64,000 bases of DNA from Anaerolineae bacterium UTCFX1 (GCA_002050275.1 MWTB01000005.1:1-64000); one strand, 5' to 3'; counted from the first letter of the stretch, positions 33,246 to 41,585 are shown. Made by a program: numbers and translations. The notes: generated by a model from the letters alone, not told the origin.

Positions 33246-33520
33246 CTACTCTTCACATGGACGTTGACGCCATGTTGCGCGCCCAGCGCAACCTGTTGGA
33301 TATCCAATCCAAAATTCGCGAGCGGTCAGAAGCCTTACGCCGTAATTGTCAGGGACTGCCCACCCATTGGATTGGGAATTCTGCCAACGAGTATTTTGAC
33401 TACTATACGGAGTTCGACAGTCATGTAAATTCCATTGTGGCGCAGTTGGGCGAGATCGCATCCGAATTATCGGTGGAGATCGCTAACTACGAGAGCCTGG
33501 ATAAAGGCTTCGGTGATTAA
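33242..33520 (+). CDS. second WXG100 (ESAT-6-like) protein
   Basis: 92 residues from the ATG that overlaps the EssC stop (ATGA). The turn THWIGNSANEYF carries W-I-G between two helices. The start MTTLHMDVD matches MATLHMEVE of the first WXG100 protein. Translational coupling to the ATPase suggests it is made in lower, motor-matched amounts, unlike the first copy. The two could form a heterodimer such as EsxA-EsxB. No other domain. Confidence 0.9.
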   Translation: MTTLHMDVDAMLRAQRNLLDIQSKIRERSEALRRNCQGLPTHWIGNSANEYFDYYTEFDSHVNSIVAQLGEIASELSVEIANYESLDKGFGD

Positions 33521-33550
33521 CAGTGGCGCATGGAATCGAGGAATCGTAGA

Positions 33551-34540
33551 ATGACTCGCATTCATATGGACACCGAGGTGGTACGTGAAACCGCGCGCCT
33601 TCTGAATTGGACGGCGGGCGAACTCGATAGCCTGCCGTCCAAATTGAAGAATCTAGCGGGGTCTATCTCCGGCGCGTGGCAGGGCGGCAGGTCTAGCCAC
33701 TATGCAAATGAACTTCGCAAAGTGAGCAATAATTTGCAACAGGAGGTTGTCAATCTTCAGCGACTGGCTGTGCGGGTGGGGAGCGAGGTCAATGAGTGGG
33801 AGGATGCCGATGCCGCATTTGGAAGGATTGCCTCTACAATCGCAAGCGCCCCACAACCCAAAACGTCTTGGTGGGATTATAGTGAAGCGATAAAAAACTT
33901 TGTCGATGATATTGGAATAATTGGAAGCGGCTTGGCAATCTCTAGCTTGATTGGAGGAATTTCAGCTGGGGCATCTTATGCAGGACAGGCTGTTTTCAAA
34001 GGCGGGCAGGGTCTCAAGGAGATGGCGGGACTCTCCAAAAATCTTACTCATATTAAGGCCGCCAATCTTCCCAGCCATCTATTGAAACAAGCTGGAAAGA
34101 TAGGCGCTTTGGATGTTGGAATGGCGGCATGGGAGTTTGCCAATAAGGCAGGCGAGGATTGGGCGCACTATGAAAAGGGAAGTGAAAAAGCCGCAGCCTT
34201 AGGTATTGACGCGCTTTTTGTTACAGGAAAGACCGTGGTCGCTCAATACGCGGCTTATGCCGTTACCACAGCGGCGGTTGGCTTGCTTACAACGGCGGGA
34301 GCGCCAGCCGTCGTGGTTGCGGCCGGAGGTTTAGCAATTTGGTGGGGAGGCTCTTATGTAATTGAGAATATACTGGACAAGGGCTATAAGGCGGCAGAAT
34401 CTTCGGGGGTCAAGGATTCTATGGTCAAAACAGGTGGTTCTCTACTCGAAAGTTCAGGGAGGGGAATTCGAAAAGCCGCCGAGACCGTAGATCGCGCTTT
34501 TGATCCAGTCATACAAAGCGCTCAAGTTTATGCAATATAG
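33551..34540 (+). CDS. WXG100-headed protein with Gly/Ala-rich hydrophobic C-terminus
   Basis: 329 residues from ATG 33551 (MTRIHMDTEVVRETARLL), chosen because it matches the start of the other WXG-headed proteins and has CGAGGA upstream; ATG 33530 is an alternative. The head has SGAWQGGRSSHYA (WxG). From residue about 110 come long Gly/Ala-rich, partly hydrophobic helices (AVTTAAVGLLTTAGAPAVVV). It resembles 11103-12065 in layout though not closely in sequence. No enzyme motif is seen; a membrane-inserting effector or a large structural substrate are both possible. Followed after 16 bases by EspG-like paralog D, inside the EssC operon. Confidence 0.78.
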   Translation: MTRIHMDTEVVRETARLLNWTAGELDSLPSKLKNLAGSISGAWQGGRSSHYANELRKVSNNLQQEVVNLQRLAVRVGSEVNEWEDADAAFGRIASTIASAPQPKTSWWDYSEAIKNFVDDIGIIGSGLAISSLIGGISAGASYAGQAVFKGGQGLKEMAGLSKNLTHIKAANLPSHLLKQAGKIGALDVGMAAWEFANKAGEDWAHYEKGSEKAAALGIDALFVTGKTVVAQYAAYAVTTAAVGLLTTAGAPAVVVAAGGLAIWWGGSYVIENILDKGYKAAESSGVKDSMVKTGGSLLESSGRGIRKAAETVDRAFDPVIQSAQVYAI

Positions 34541-34556
34541 ATATACAGAGGTAATC

Positions 34557-35375
34557 ATGACTAAATTGGATAAATCTTTTACATTACACAGCCTGGGGCT
34601 GGAAGAACTCGCCATGGCTCTAGGTTTGATCAATCGCCCCGAGATGGGACGGCGATTACTGGAATCAATTTATGACAATCTAACGGAATCCCAGATCGAA
34701 AGCCGTTTATCCAGCGCGAGCCATTCGATGCTGGCGCGCGGCTTGGCATCCATTTCTGATAAAGGGAGCCCAATACTTGAAAGCGGATTAGAGCAGGCTA
34801 TATTTCCTCTTGCCCGTTTTGACTACATTTTGCAAATCAGCCGTGTGCGAGACGGCAAGCAAGTTGGCGCGACGGTGCATGTGCAAAAGGGAAAATCTTT
34901 CACATCACATTCCATCCAGGCTGGGGTTGTGCATGTGCTGGAACATGGAGGCTACAAGTCGCTCCCATCCTACTTGAACGACACTTTTCACGCAAACAAA
35001 GAGAAGGAAATCAATACGGTAGAGCATAAATGGTCTATTACACCGGGCGTTTTAGGAGACGCCTTGCGAAATGAAAAAACGGGCGTCATTTCAAGAATCC
35101 TATCACAGGCTGGACTTCCCGATTTAGACGCACAAAATTTGGCTGAGGATCTGGCGCATCAAACCATTCGTGGAACAATCCTGCGCATGGCGGCAGACGC
35201 TGAAGCAGATATGCAAAAAATGGCAACAATGAATAAGCAGATGATGATGTTTCTGGGCAGTTCAAAACGAAACTGGCTGTTCGAATTTCCTGCCACTGAC
35301 GACGCCTCGATAGGCAAAGCGTGGACGGTGAACCAACAAACCCTGCAAAAAAAACTTGAAACTTTTGCGCTGTAA
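34557..35375 (+). CDS. EspG-like partner protein (paralog D) in the EssC operon
   Basis: 272 residues from ATG 34557 with CAGAGG seven bases ahead. It starts LHSLGLEELAMALGLINRPEMG, has SHSMLARGL, and later SRILSQAGLPDLDAQ, matching the landmarks of paralogs A-C; it is nearest to B. Soluble. Its place between a WXG-headed gene and the YukD-FHA gene ties the whole partner family to the secretion machine and not just to toxins. A role as export chaperone is inferred by analogy with EspG. Confidence 0.72.
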   Translation: MTKLDKSFTLHSLGLEELAMALGLINRPEMGRRLLESIYDNLTESQIESRLSSASHSMLARGLASISDKGSPILESGLEQAIFPLARFDYILQISRVRDGKQVGATVHVQKGKSFTSHSIQAGVVHVLEHGGYKSLPSYLNDTFHANKEKEINTVEHKWSITPGVLGDALRNEKTGVISRILSQAGLPDLDAQNLAEDLAHQTIRGTILRMAADAEADMQKMATMNKQMMMFLGSSKRNWLFEFPATDDASIGKAWTVNQQTLQKKLETFAL

Positions 35376-35387
35376 CGCTGATTCTTC

Positions 35388-35987
35388 ATGACCCACGTTG
35401 TCGTCACCGTAGAGACCGATTCGAAAACTCGTTTTGACCTGGCTCTTCCATTGGATGTTCCCAACCATGCTTTGGCGAATGCCGTTGCGCAGGCGCTGGA
35501 GGTGGATAAGGCGGGAAAAGGGCAATACACTCTCATTGTCAAGACCGAGCGCGGGTTGATACGGATTCCCTCTCAGTCCACTCTGGGAAATGCCAGTGTG
35601 CTGGACGGCTTTACTCTGCAACTTCTCCTCGAGAAGGATGCGCCGCCCTCTCGCAAGATCAAATCTCAGGCGTTCTTGGAAACGGAGACAGGGCAGATTT
35701 TCCCGTTGGATGCAAATTCACTCATCATCGGCCGCAGGGATGTGAAGCGCGGCGTTCTCGTGGATATTGATTTGACGCCCCTCGACGCGCGCAAGATCGT
35801 CTCCCGCAAGCACGCTTTGTTGGAGCAAAAGAAGGGCGAATGGTTACTCACTGACTATGGCAGTGTGAACGGCACATGGCTGAACGGACATCAATTGACG
35901 GCGCGCGAGCCGTATCCCTTGCAGGATGGGGATGAGATCATTTTTGGAAGAAATGGAGTGGCGCTGAGGTTTGGGGAAGGCAATTAG
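35388..35987 (+). CDS. YukD-like ubiquitin-fold domain fused to FHA domain
   Basis: 199 residues. The first 85 (MTHVVVTVETDSKTRFDLAL to LDGFTLQLLLEK) have the strand pattern and length of the YukD/EsaB ubiquitin-like proteins found in type VII loci. The rest is an FHA domain: SLIIGRRDVKRG, SRKHALL, DYGSVNGTWLNG, LQDGDEIIFG. A pThr-binding module on a secretion component would let the island's kinases gate secretion. Twelve bases after the EspG-like gene, last of the EssC operon. Its end is only about 25 bases from the broken RT end of the inverted FGE-kinase duplicate. Confidence 0.88.
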   Translation: MTHVVVTVETDSKTRFDLALPLDVPNHALANAVAQALEVDKAGKGQYTLIVKTERGLIRIPSQSTLGNASVLDGFTLQLLLEKDAPPSRKIKSQAFLETETGQIFPLDANSLIIGRRDVKRGVLVDIDLTPLDARKIVSRKHALLEQKKGEWLLTDYGSVNGTWLNGHQLTAREPYPLQDGDEIIFGRNGVALRFGEGN

Positions 35988-36010
35988 CGCGTTTGCCTCA
36001 CGCCGTATTT

Positions 36011-36076
36011 TTACACCTGCCATAAATTAAGCAGATCATAGATTTGCGGGTAAAAGTTTTTGTAGGTTTTGCCCAT
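36011..36076 (-). pseudogene. second RT stub, first 21 residues
   Basis: On the minus strand the frame MGKTYKNFYPQIYDLLNLWQ then V and a stop repeats the start of the RT relic at 9804-9983. Similarity to copy 1 ends at about 36018, inside the codon after WQ, so this marks one end of the duplication. It lies downstream of the kinase-FGE copy 2, the same relative position as in copy 1. Confidence 0.75.
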
Positions 36077-36085
36077 TCTATCCAC

Positions 36086-36139
36086 CGTCCCGAAGGTTTG
36101 AATGACTCGATTATGGCGTTCAAGGAAACCTTCGGGACG
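36086..36139. repeat. 14-bp inverted repeat downstream of VR2
   Basis: cgtcccgaaggttt and aaaccttcgggacg flank a 26-base loop, the counterpart of 9741-9794. A second small hairpin (CTCGCC-3-GGCGAG) lies near 36157-36171. Both sit between the variable region and the RT stub. Confidence 0.75.
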
Positions 36140-36241
36140 TTTTCTTTTTTTGAATGACTCGCCTTCGGCGAGAGGGATTCAGAACTCGCTTCGCTCGCAG
36201 AACCTCAGAGAACAGAAACCAGAATCATGGAAGAGAGCCCC

Positions 36242-36385
36242 CTACGGGGATGTGCCACGGGCGCAACGGAAACCGATGAGGCCACCGATGCAGCCAGGGA
36301 CGCCGCCGTAGCACCGATACGCAGAACGGACGTCGTTACCGTAGCCATACCACCACGCATACCACGAGCCGCCCCGCAGCACGCG
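36242..36385 (-). other. DGR variable region VR2 (3' end of kinase-FGE copy 2)
   Basis: Between the same flanks as in VR1 lie ten and thirteen codons, of which 20 of 23 end in C or T (tat, ggc, tac, ggt, aac, gac, tgc, ctc and so on). Flanking codons for VLRGGSW, VRSAYR and GFRCAR are identical to VR1. Block lengths differ from VR1 by 12 and 3 bases, so the two regions would need different templates or later indels. Confidence 0.78.
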
Positions 36386-38239
36386 ATAATATCCCGAACT
36401 CGGACCCAGCGGGTTGGAGAAAGGAGAGTTGGAGTAATAATCCGAATCATACCAATCCGCTACCCATTCCAAAACATTGCCAGCCATATCATATAGTCCG
36501 TATGGGCTGACGCCATCCAAGTAACTACCGACTTTGGTTGTATCGCCAACACAAAAGTTGTAATTGGCTTTATCGCAATCAACATTTTCGCCCCACGGAT
36601 AGGTACGCCCATCCAACCCCCTTGCGGCTTTTTCCCATTCGGCTTCGGTGGGCAGGCGCGCGCTGCGCCATGCGCAGTAGGTGTTTGCCATGTTCCAATC
36701 CACGTAGATGACGGGGTATTTGTCAAATTCAGGGTTGCTGTAATAACTGGAGCGGGTGCGCGAACCGGCATCCAGCGGCGGGTTGCAAACGCCCGCATCC
36801 ACACAGCGTTTGTAGGCGGCGTTGGTCACTTCGTATTTATCAATGAAGTAGGCGTCCAGCGTAACGGAATGAATCGGTTTTTCATCACCATAGCCGCTAT
36901 CGCTACCCATCGAGAACGCGCCGGCGGGGACGAACATCATGGTCACGCCATCAGATTCAATGAAGGAGCCAATCTCTGGCGTAAAGGGGGGTATCGTTGG
37001 CCAGGGAGTACTGGTAGAGGAAGATTCTGGCGTAGGGGTGTGGGTCGGCGGTTTGGGAGTATTGGTAGAGGGAGATCGTGTTGTAGTCACTATGACCATA
37101 GGCGTGTCTGTTGGAAAGACAGTCGTATTTCGATTCGAATTACTTGTCAGCGCATTAATCAAGCCGATTATTCCAATAAGAATCACGCCTCCAACGAATA
37201 ATAGCACAATGGGCAAATCCGTTTTGGATAATTTTAGTCCCGCCGGCTCTTTCTTCGGCGCAGAGTCTTTCCATTGCTGGTCAACCGTTGCTTGCGTATC
37301 ATGTACTTTCACTGCCTCGACAGGTCCTGGGCGGCTCTTGTCTTCCATCTTTGGGCGAGGCGCGGCAACTTTACGTTTTGGCGTCTGTTCGCTGGCGGGT
37401 GGTTGTTGTCCGCTTAGCGCGCTCTCCAGCGCTTTTGCAAACTCTGCCATACTCCCATAACGATCTTCAGGATTGCGCGCCAAAACCTTGAGCAGAAGCT
37501 TTTCCATCTTTTCGGGCAGATCGCGGGTAAACTGGCTTGGTCTCGGCAACGGCTCGGTGGCTTGTTTCAGCAATATCGCGGCGGGGGTATCGGCAGAATA
37601 CGGCTTGCGTCCGGTCAGCATTTCATACAACACCACACCCAGCGCATATTGATCGGAGAAGACGGAGGTCTTTCCCGTCCACTGCTCGGGCGCCATATAT
37701 TCAGGCGTGCCGATGCCCATACCCGTTCCTGTGAGATCGGCGGTTTCTTCCAGATCCAGGATCTTGGCGATGCCGAAGTCTGTTAGCATTGGCTCGCCAT
37801 CGGCGGTGATGAGGATATTGGATGGCTTCACGTCGCGATGGATCATGTTCTGACGATGGGCAAAATCTAACGCCCTTGCAATGGGCAACAAAATGGAAAT
37901 AGATTCATTCCACGGCATAGGTTTTCCCAGTTTCTGCTTGAGCGTCCCGCCAGGCAGATACTCCATCACAAGGTAGGGCTTGTCTTCATCCTCGCCAAAA
38001 TCTGTCACTTTGACGATGTTGGGATGCGTTAGCCGCGCCAGCGCTTTTGCCTCACGTTCAAAGCGTTTCAGCGACCGCTCAAGCGTGCTTGGCGCCAGAT
38101 TCTCTGTGCGGATGACTTTGACCGCCACATCCGTTTCGAGGCGCGTGTCGTAGGCTTTGTACACGGTTGCCATGCCGCCTTCGCCCAGTTGTTCAAGGAT
38201 GTGATAACGCCCCAAAGATTGTCCGATCAGACTTCCCAT
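36242..38239 (-). CDS. receptor Ser/Thr kinase with FGE/C-type-lectin ectodomain, DGR target (copy 2)
   Basis: 665 residues from ATG 38239 (AGGAG seven bases upstream; the ATG at 38245 is too close to that site). The kinase and FGE halves match copy 1 almost residue for residue, including K41, HRD, DFG, HDTQATVD and the single helix. The stalk is longer and Pro/Thr-rich (TPKPPTHTPTPESS) and the PSTGSGQ insert is absent. The C-terminal tail reads GGSWYAWWYGYGNDVRSAYR in place of GGSWDVNDNGVRSAYR, ending GFRCARGTSP. Rich in Tyr, Trp and Gly at variable sites, as in DGR-selected binding surfaces. It converges on the EssC operon end. Receptor role inferred from topology. Confidence 0.92.
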   Translation of the reverse strand: MGSLIGQSLGRYHILEQLGEGGMATVYKAYDTRLETDVAVKVIRTENLAPSTLERSLKRFEREAKALARLTHPNIVKVTDFGEDEDKPYLVMEYLPGGTLKQKLGKPMPWNESISILLPIARALDFAHRQNMIHRDVKPSNILITADGEPMLTDFGIAKILDLEETADLTGTGMGIGTPEYMAPEQWTGKTSVFSDQYALGVVLYEMLTGRKPYSADTPAAILLKQATEPLPRPSQFTRDLPEKMEKLLLKVLARNPEDRYGSMAEFAKALESALSGQQPPASEQTPKRKVAAPRPKMEDKSRPGPVEAVKVHDTQATVDQQWKDSAPKKEPAGLKLSKTDLPIVLLFVGGVILIGIIGLINALTSNSNRNTTVFPTDTPMVIVTTTRSPSTNTPKPPTHTPTPESSSTSTPWPTIPPFTPEIGSFIESDGVTMMFVPAGAFSMGSDSGYGDEKPIHSVTLDAYFIDKYEVTNAAYKRCVDAGVCNPPLDAGSRTRSSYYSNPEFDKYPVIYVDWNMANTYCAWRSARLPTEAEWEKAARGLDGRTYPWGENVDCDKANYNFCVGDTTKVGSYLDGVSPYGLYDMAGNVLEWVADWYDSDYYSNSPFSNPLGPSSGYYRVLRGGSWYAWWYGYGNDVRSAYRCYGGVPGCIGGLIGFRCARGTSP

Positions 38240-38292
38240 GTGCATTCTCCTGTTTTGCCGCGTAATTACATTCTGCTAATTTTACCGCTCAA

Positions 38293-40950
38293 TCAGGTTA
38301 TATCCTGATATTTCAGGATAATTAACGTACCTGCAAGGAACAAGACAGAGAGCGCCCCCAACATGAACCAGTTTCCGATCAGATTGAGGATACTGCTCTT
38401 GTAATTCAAAGTAAATCCATACGGGGTTCGAATCTCAACCGGGTCAGGATCGTCTATTGTGACGGTTCGGATGACCGTCTCATTAACAGTCACCAATTCA
38501 TTTTCCACAACTGTCGGCATGGCGACCGGGGCGCTACAGCCGAGAATCTGCTTCATCTCAGTCATGACCGTGACCGGTTCCCAATTCGGATCGGGTTTTT
38601 CCACCTCCACCGAAACCTCCTGCGTGATCGGATCCGGCTGGAAGCGGGTTAGGGATAACGTGTCAAGTTTTTCGAGGTCCGCGCTGGAGCCGAGGGCTTG
38701 CATTGTCCAGCGCGTCAGGGTGATGGACGAGAAGATTTTCGCCGCGCCCGGCAATTCGAAGATCACTCCCGCGAAGGTGATCTGCAGGAATAATATGCCG
38801 AGAATAATGTATGTGACCATGTTCTGGTTGGGCGAGAGCGCGGAGATAAACAACCCCATGCTGATGGCGGTCAACACTGCGAGGAAGATCGTCAGGTACA
38901 TTTCGAACACAACCGGCAGGACAACTCCGGACGATGGGAATTTCACCTTCAAACCGATAACCAATAGGAAAAGAAAACATTGAAAGGCGGCGAAAATCCC
39001 CAGCGGCACAACCTTGGAGGCAAGATAGGGAATCAATTTCATGAAGACCATCCGCTCGCGCTGGTAGATCGAGCGCTCCTTAACGATCTCATACGCCGAT
39101 GAGAACAAGCCCAGCATGACTGCGGTCAGCGCCATGATGAACAATAATTTTTGCGCGTTGCCAACCACAAAGTAGCTGGCGCTGCTTTCGCCCGACGCCA
39201 TTTCAGATGCCAGTTGCTGACTTATCGCAACAGGCGTATCGCCGGTGAGCCAGCTTGCGTCTGCGATGCCGAGGATGAGTAAAGCCAGCAACGGCATCAC
39301 TGCCAGAAGGATGATTAGAAGCATCCGGTCACGGAAGATCAGCGAGAAATATCGCCTAGTGAGGAGTAGGAATTGGTACAGATAAGCGAGAATGGAAAAC
39401 TGCTGTCCTGATCGTTTTCTTTGCGAAACATTCTTGCCGCTGGCGCCTGATTGAAAACGCTCCTGCACCTGCTTGAAGAATGAGGATGTTCTATATTTTC
39501 TCTCCCAAGTTTCTGCGTTTTCGCGAGCTTTTCCCGGTTCGGGATCGCTGATGCGATTATAGATTTCGGCAAAGTCATTGTTTTCTACAAGAAAAAACTC
39601 ACATGCTTTTCCGGGAGGTCCAAAATAGACCAGCCGCCCATGCGAAAGAAAAGCGACTTGGTGACATTCGGTAATATTTGCTGTGGCGTGGGTGACCAGA
39701 ATGATGGTCTTGCCGTTATCCGCCAGTTTACGCAGAGTTTGCATTACACTCTTCTCCAAACCAGGGTCAAGACCTGAGGTGGGTTCATCCAAAAAGAATA
39801 ATGGCGGGTCTGCGAGTAACTCAACAGCGATGCTGGCGCGTTTTCTCTGTCCGCCGCTCAAACTCGAAATGACCTGGTCTCGTTGTGCAGTCAGTTCTAC
39901 TTTTGTTAGTGCATCGTCAATTCGGCTTCGAATTTCAGCCTCAGATGTATCAGACGGTAGGCGCAGGCGGGCGGAATATTCCAATGACTCCTGCACTTTC
40001 AAGTCCGAATGCAGAATATCGTCTTGAGGCACATACCCGATCATCGTGCGGTAGGCATCGTAGTTTTCATACAGGTTATCCCCTTCCACAAGTACTTTGC
40101 CTTTAGGCGGTATGAGCCCGCTCAATGTCTTCATAAGTGTGGACTTACCCGCACCGCTTCCACCTACCAACGCGATAAACTCCTGCGGGTAACAGGAAAT
40201 ACTGATATTGTTGAGTATCTTCTTTTGCTTTGAGCCTTTTCCAACAACCCGGACGAGATTGTTGCCATCTATTCGCAGACCGCGCGAGGCGGTGTATTGA
40301 GTAACAATTCCATTTCCTTCGTAATCCAATCGGAATGGTCCGATTTGGATTACATCCCCGGCTTTCAGCCGCTCGGTGCGTGTAATTTGCCTCCCATTGA
40401 GAAAGGTTCCATTTTTGCTGCCGAGGTCGGTGATGTTCCATTCGGGCGTCCCCGGCTGGATGGAGGCATGTTCCCGCGAGATGACAGGGGATTTGAGTTG
40501 AATATCCGCTTCTTTTCCGCGTCCGATGATCTGTCTCCCCTGCTTGGTTGGAGCAGCGCCGCGAAGATGCACATATCCTGTTGTTGAAGTTGCCCTTTCG
40601 AGTATCGTTTCTCTTCCAGCCGGGCGCGAGGATGAATATTCTCCCGTTGAGTCATGAAAAGTGATGAAAACTGCAGTTTTCGGTTCCCTGCCTAATCGCA
40701 GTTTCATCTTATCTTGAAGTTTTATCTCGCGGATCTGCCTTTCATCCAAATATGTGCCATTTTTGCTATCGAGATCGCGGTACCACCAACCTTCAACACG
40801 TCGTTCCAAACTGGCGTGTTCGCGCGAAACAACATTGGATTCAAGGATAATATCGTTTCCGGTAAGTCTCCCCAATGAAAGCGTATTTTGTTTCAAATCC
40901 ACCGTGATGGATTTTTCTCCGGGTAATTCAATCGTTAGGGTGGCTGGCAT
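38293..40950 (-). CDS. ABC exporter with two N-terminal FHA domains (Rv1747-like)
   Basis: 885 residues from ATG 40950 (CGGGAGA seven bases upstream). FHA1 at about 25-95 (GRLTGNDII, SREHASLE, SKNGTYLD), FHA2 at about 135-205 (GRGKEADIQ, SREHASIQ, SKNGTFLNG). ABC ATPase at about 230-440: GGSGAGKSTL, LSGGQRKRASIA, FFLDEPTSGLD. C-terminal ABC-2 permease with about six helices from 540. The layout matches mycobacterial Rv1747, a kinase-regulated lipid or cell-wall glycolipid exporter, so control by pThr binding from the island's kinases is likely. It lies 53 bases upstream of the FGE kinase copy 2 on the same strand, consistent with a kinase-exporter pair. Substrate unknown. Confidence 0.92.
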   Translation of the reverse strand: MPATLTIELPGEKSITVDLKQNTLSLGRLTGNDIILESNVVSREHASLERRVEGWWYRDLDSKNGTYLDERQIREIKLQDKMKLRLGREPKTAVFITFHDSTGEYSSSRPAGRETILERATSTTGYVHLRGAAPTKQGRQIIGRGKEADIQLKSPVISREHASIQPGTPEWNITDLGSKNGTFLNGRQITRTERLKAGDVIQIGPFRLDYEGNGIVTQYTASRGLRIDGNNLVRVVGKGSKQKKILNNISISCYPQEFIALVGGSGAGKSTLMKTLSGLIPPKGKVLVEGDNLYENYDAYRTMIGYVPQDDILHSDLKVQESLEYSARLRLPSDTSEAEIRSRIDDALTKVELTAQRDQVISSLSGGQRKRASIAVELLADPPLFFLDEPTSGLDPGLEKSVMQTLRKLADNGKTIILVTHATANITECHQVAFLSHGRLVYFGPPGKACEFFLVENNDFAEIYNRISDPEPGKARENAETWERKYRTSSFFKQVQERFQSGASGKNVSQRKRSGQQFSILAYLYQFLLLTRRYFSLIFRDRMLLIILLAVMPLLALLILGIADASWLTGDTPVAISQQLASEMASGESSASYFVVGNAQKLLFIMALTAVMLGLFSSAYEIVKERSIYQRERMVFMKLIPYLASKVVPLGIFAAFQCFLFLLVIGLKVKFPSSGVVLPVVFEMYLTIFLAVLTAISMGLFISALSPNQNMVTYIILGILFLQITFAGVIFELPGAAKIFSSITLTRWTMQALGSSADLEKLDTLSLTRFQPDPITQEVSVEVEKPDPNWEPVTVMTEMKQILGCSAPVAMPTVVENELVTVNETVIRTVTIDDPDPVEIRTPYGFTLNYKSSILNLIGNWFMLGALSVLFLAGTLIILKYQDIT

Positions 40951-41092
40951 AGATATTCTCCCGCATGTCAAAATTAGTTGTGACGATGGGATTCTCTCAT
41001 GAACAGCATCCTCTGTCTATAGTGAAAAGACATTACATCTCAATCTCCTTCACATATGCCCCAAGGCAATAGCGTAGGAGTATCGGAACATT

Positions 41093-41330
41093 TTGATTCT
41101 TACAAAGATTAAAAGCTTGACACGCGGCGCGGCAACCGGTTTCACGGGAACTGTGGGATTTACCCTTTTGCCAAAAACAAAAATCCCCAAGAAGTGGCAG
41201 CCTTACTGGGATAGCGCTGAAGTGGTGATGCAATCCCTCGCGCGTTTTGCATTTTATAGCGGCGTCGGTCATCATTCCACGATCGAGACGGGACAGGCTC
41301 GCATCGTTCCGGATCGTAAACCTGCTCCGG
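41093..41330 (+). pseudogene. cas6: cas6-like C-terminal remnant
   Basis: The plus-strand frame reads RGAATGFTGTVGFTLLP then SLARFAFYSGVGHHSTIETGQAR. Cas6 CRISPR-RNA endonucleases end with a GFxGxVxF strand and a LxxFAxYAGVGxKTTMGMGQxR segment, which this matches well. The N-terminal 150 or so residues are missing (a stop lies just upstream of 41093) and no RAMP glycine-rich loop is complete. Downstream frames to 41501 are open but unrecognised. No array is seen. It lies between the FHA-ABC exporter and comM, the right-hand edge of the island, as the cas1 relic marks the left. Confidence 0.65.
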
Positions 41331-41585
41331 TTTCTCGAAGCGACTCCCATCCCAGACAGTCGACGCGATAATATGGATATCCAGTCTTGCGCAAAAGTGT
41401 TTTTCGATATGGCGGTACAAGTCAAGCCACAGTTGAAAGCAGTGGTGGATGCCGAAACATTGCTTTGCGCGGTTGATTCTACAGGAGTAAAAAACTTTTA
41501 ATGCGGCAAGCAACTTATGGCTTACAACACATTGTGGGGATTCAGATTAGACGATTAAATCAGGGAGGCGCCTACATTGTCCTCA

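Larger units (their letters stand above)
36018..38239 (-). repeat. 2.2-kb inverted duplicate of 7665-9863
   Basis: The whole kinase-FGE gene, the downstream hairpin and the first bases of the RT relic occur twice in opposite orientation, about 26 kb apart. The kinase halves are nearly identical at protein level. Differences gather in the Thr-rich stalk, at the 21-base insert and in the 3' variable region. Recombination between them would invert the segment that carries the secretion operon and most receptors. Confidence 0.85.

Noticed and set aside
41340-41501. Small gene after the cas6 relic
   Set aside because: The frame is open and ends ...VDSTGVKNF, but it has no start signal and no family I recognise; it is probably decayed sequence.
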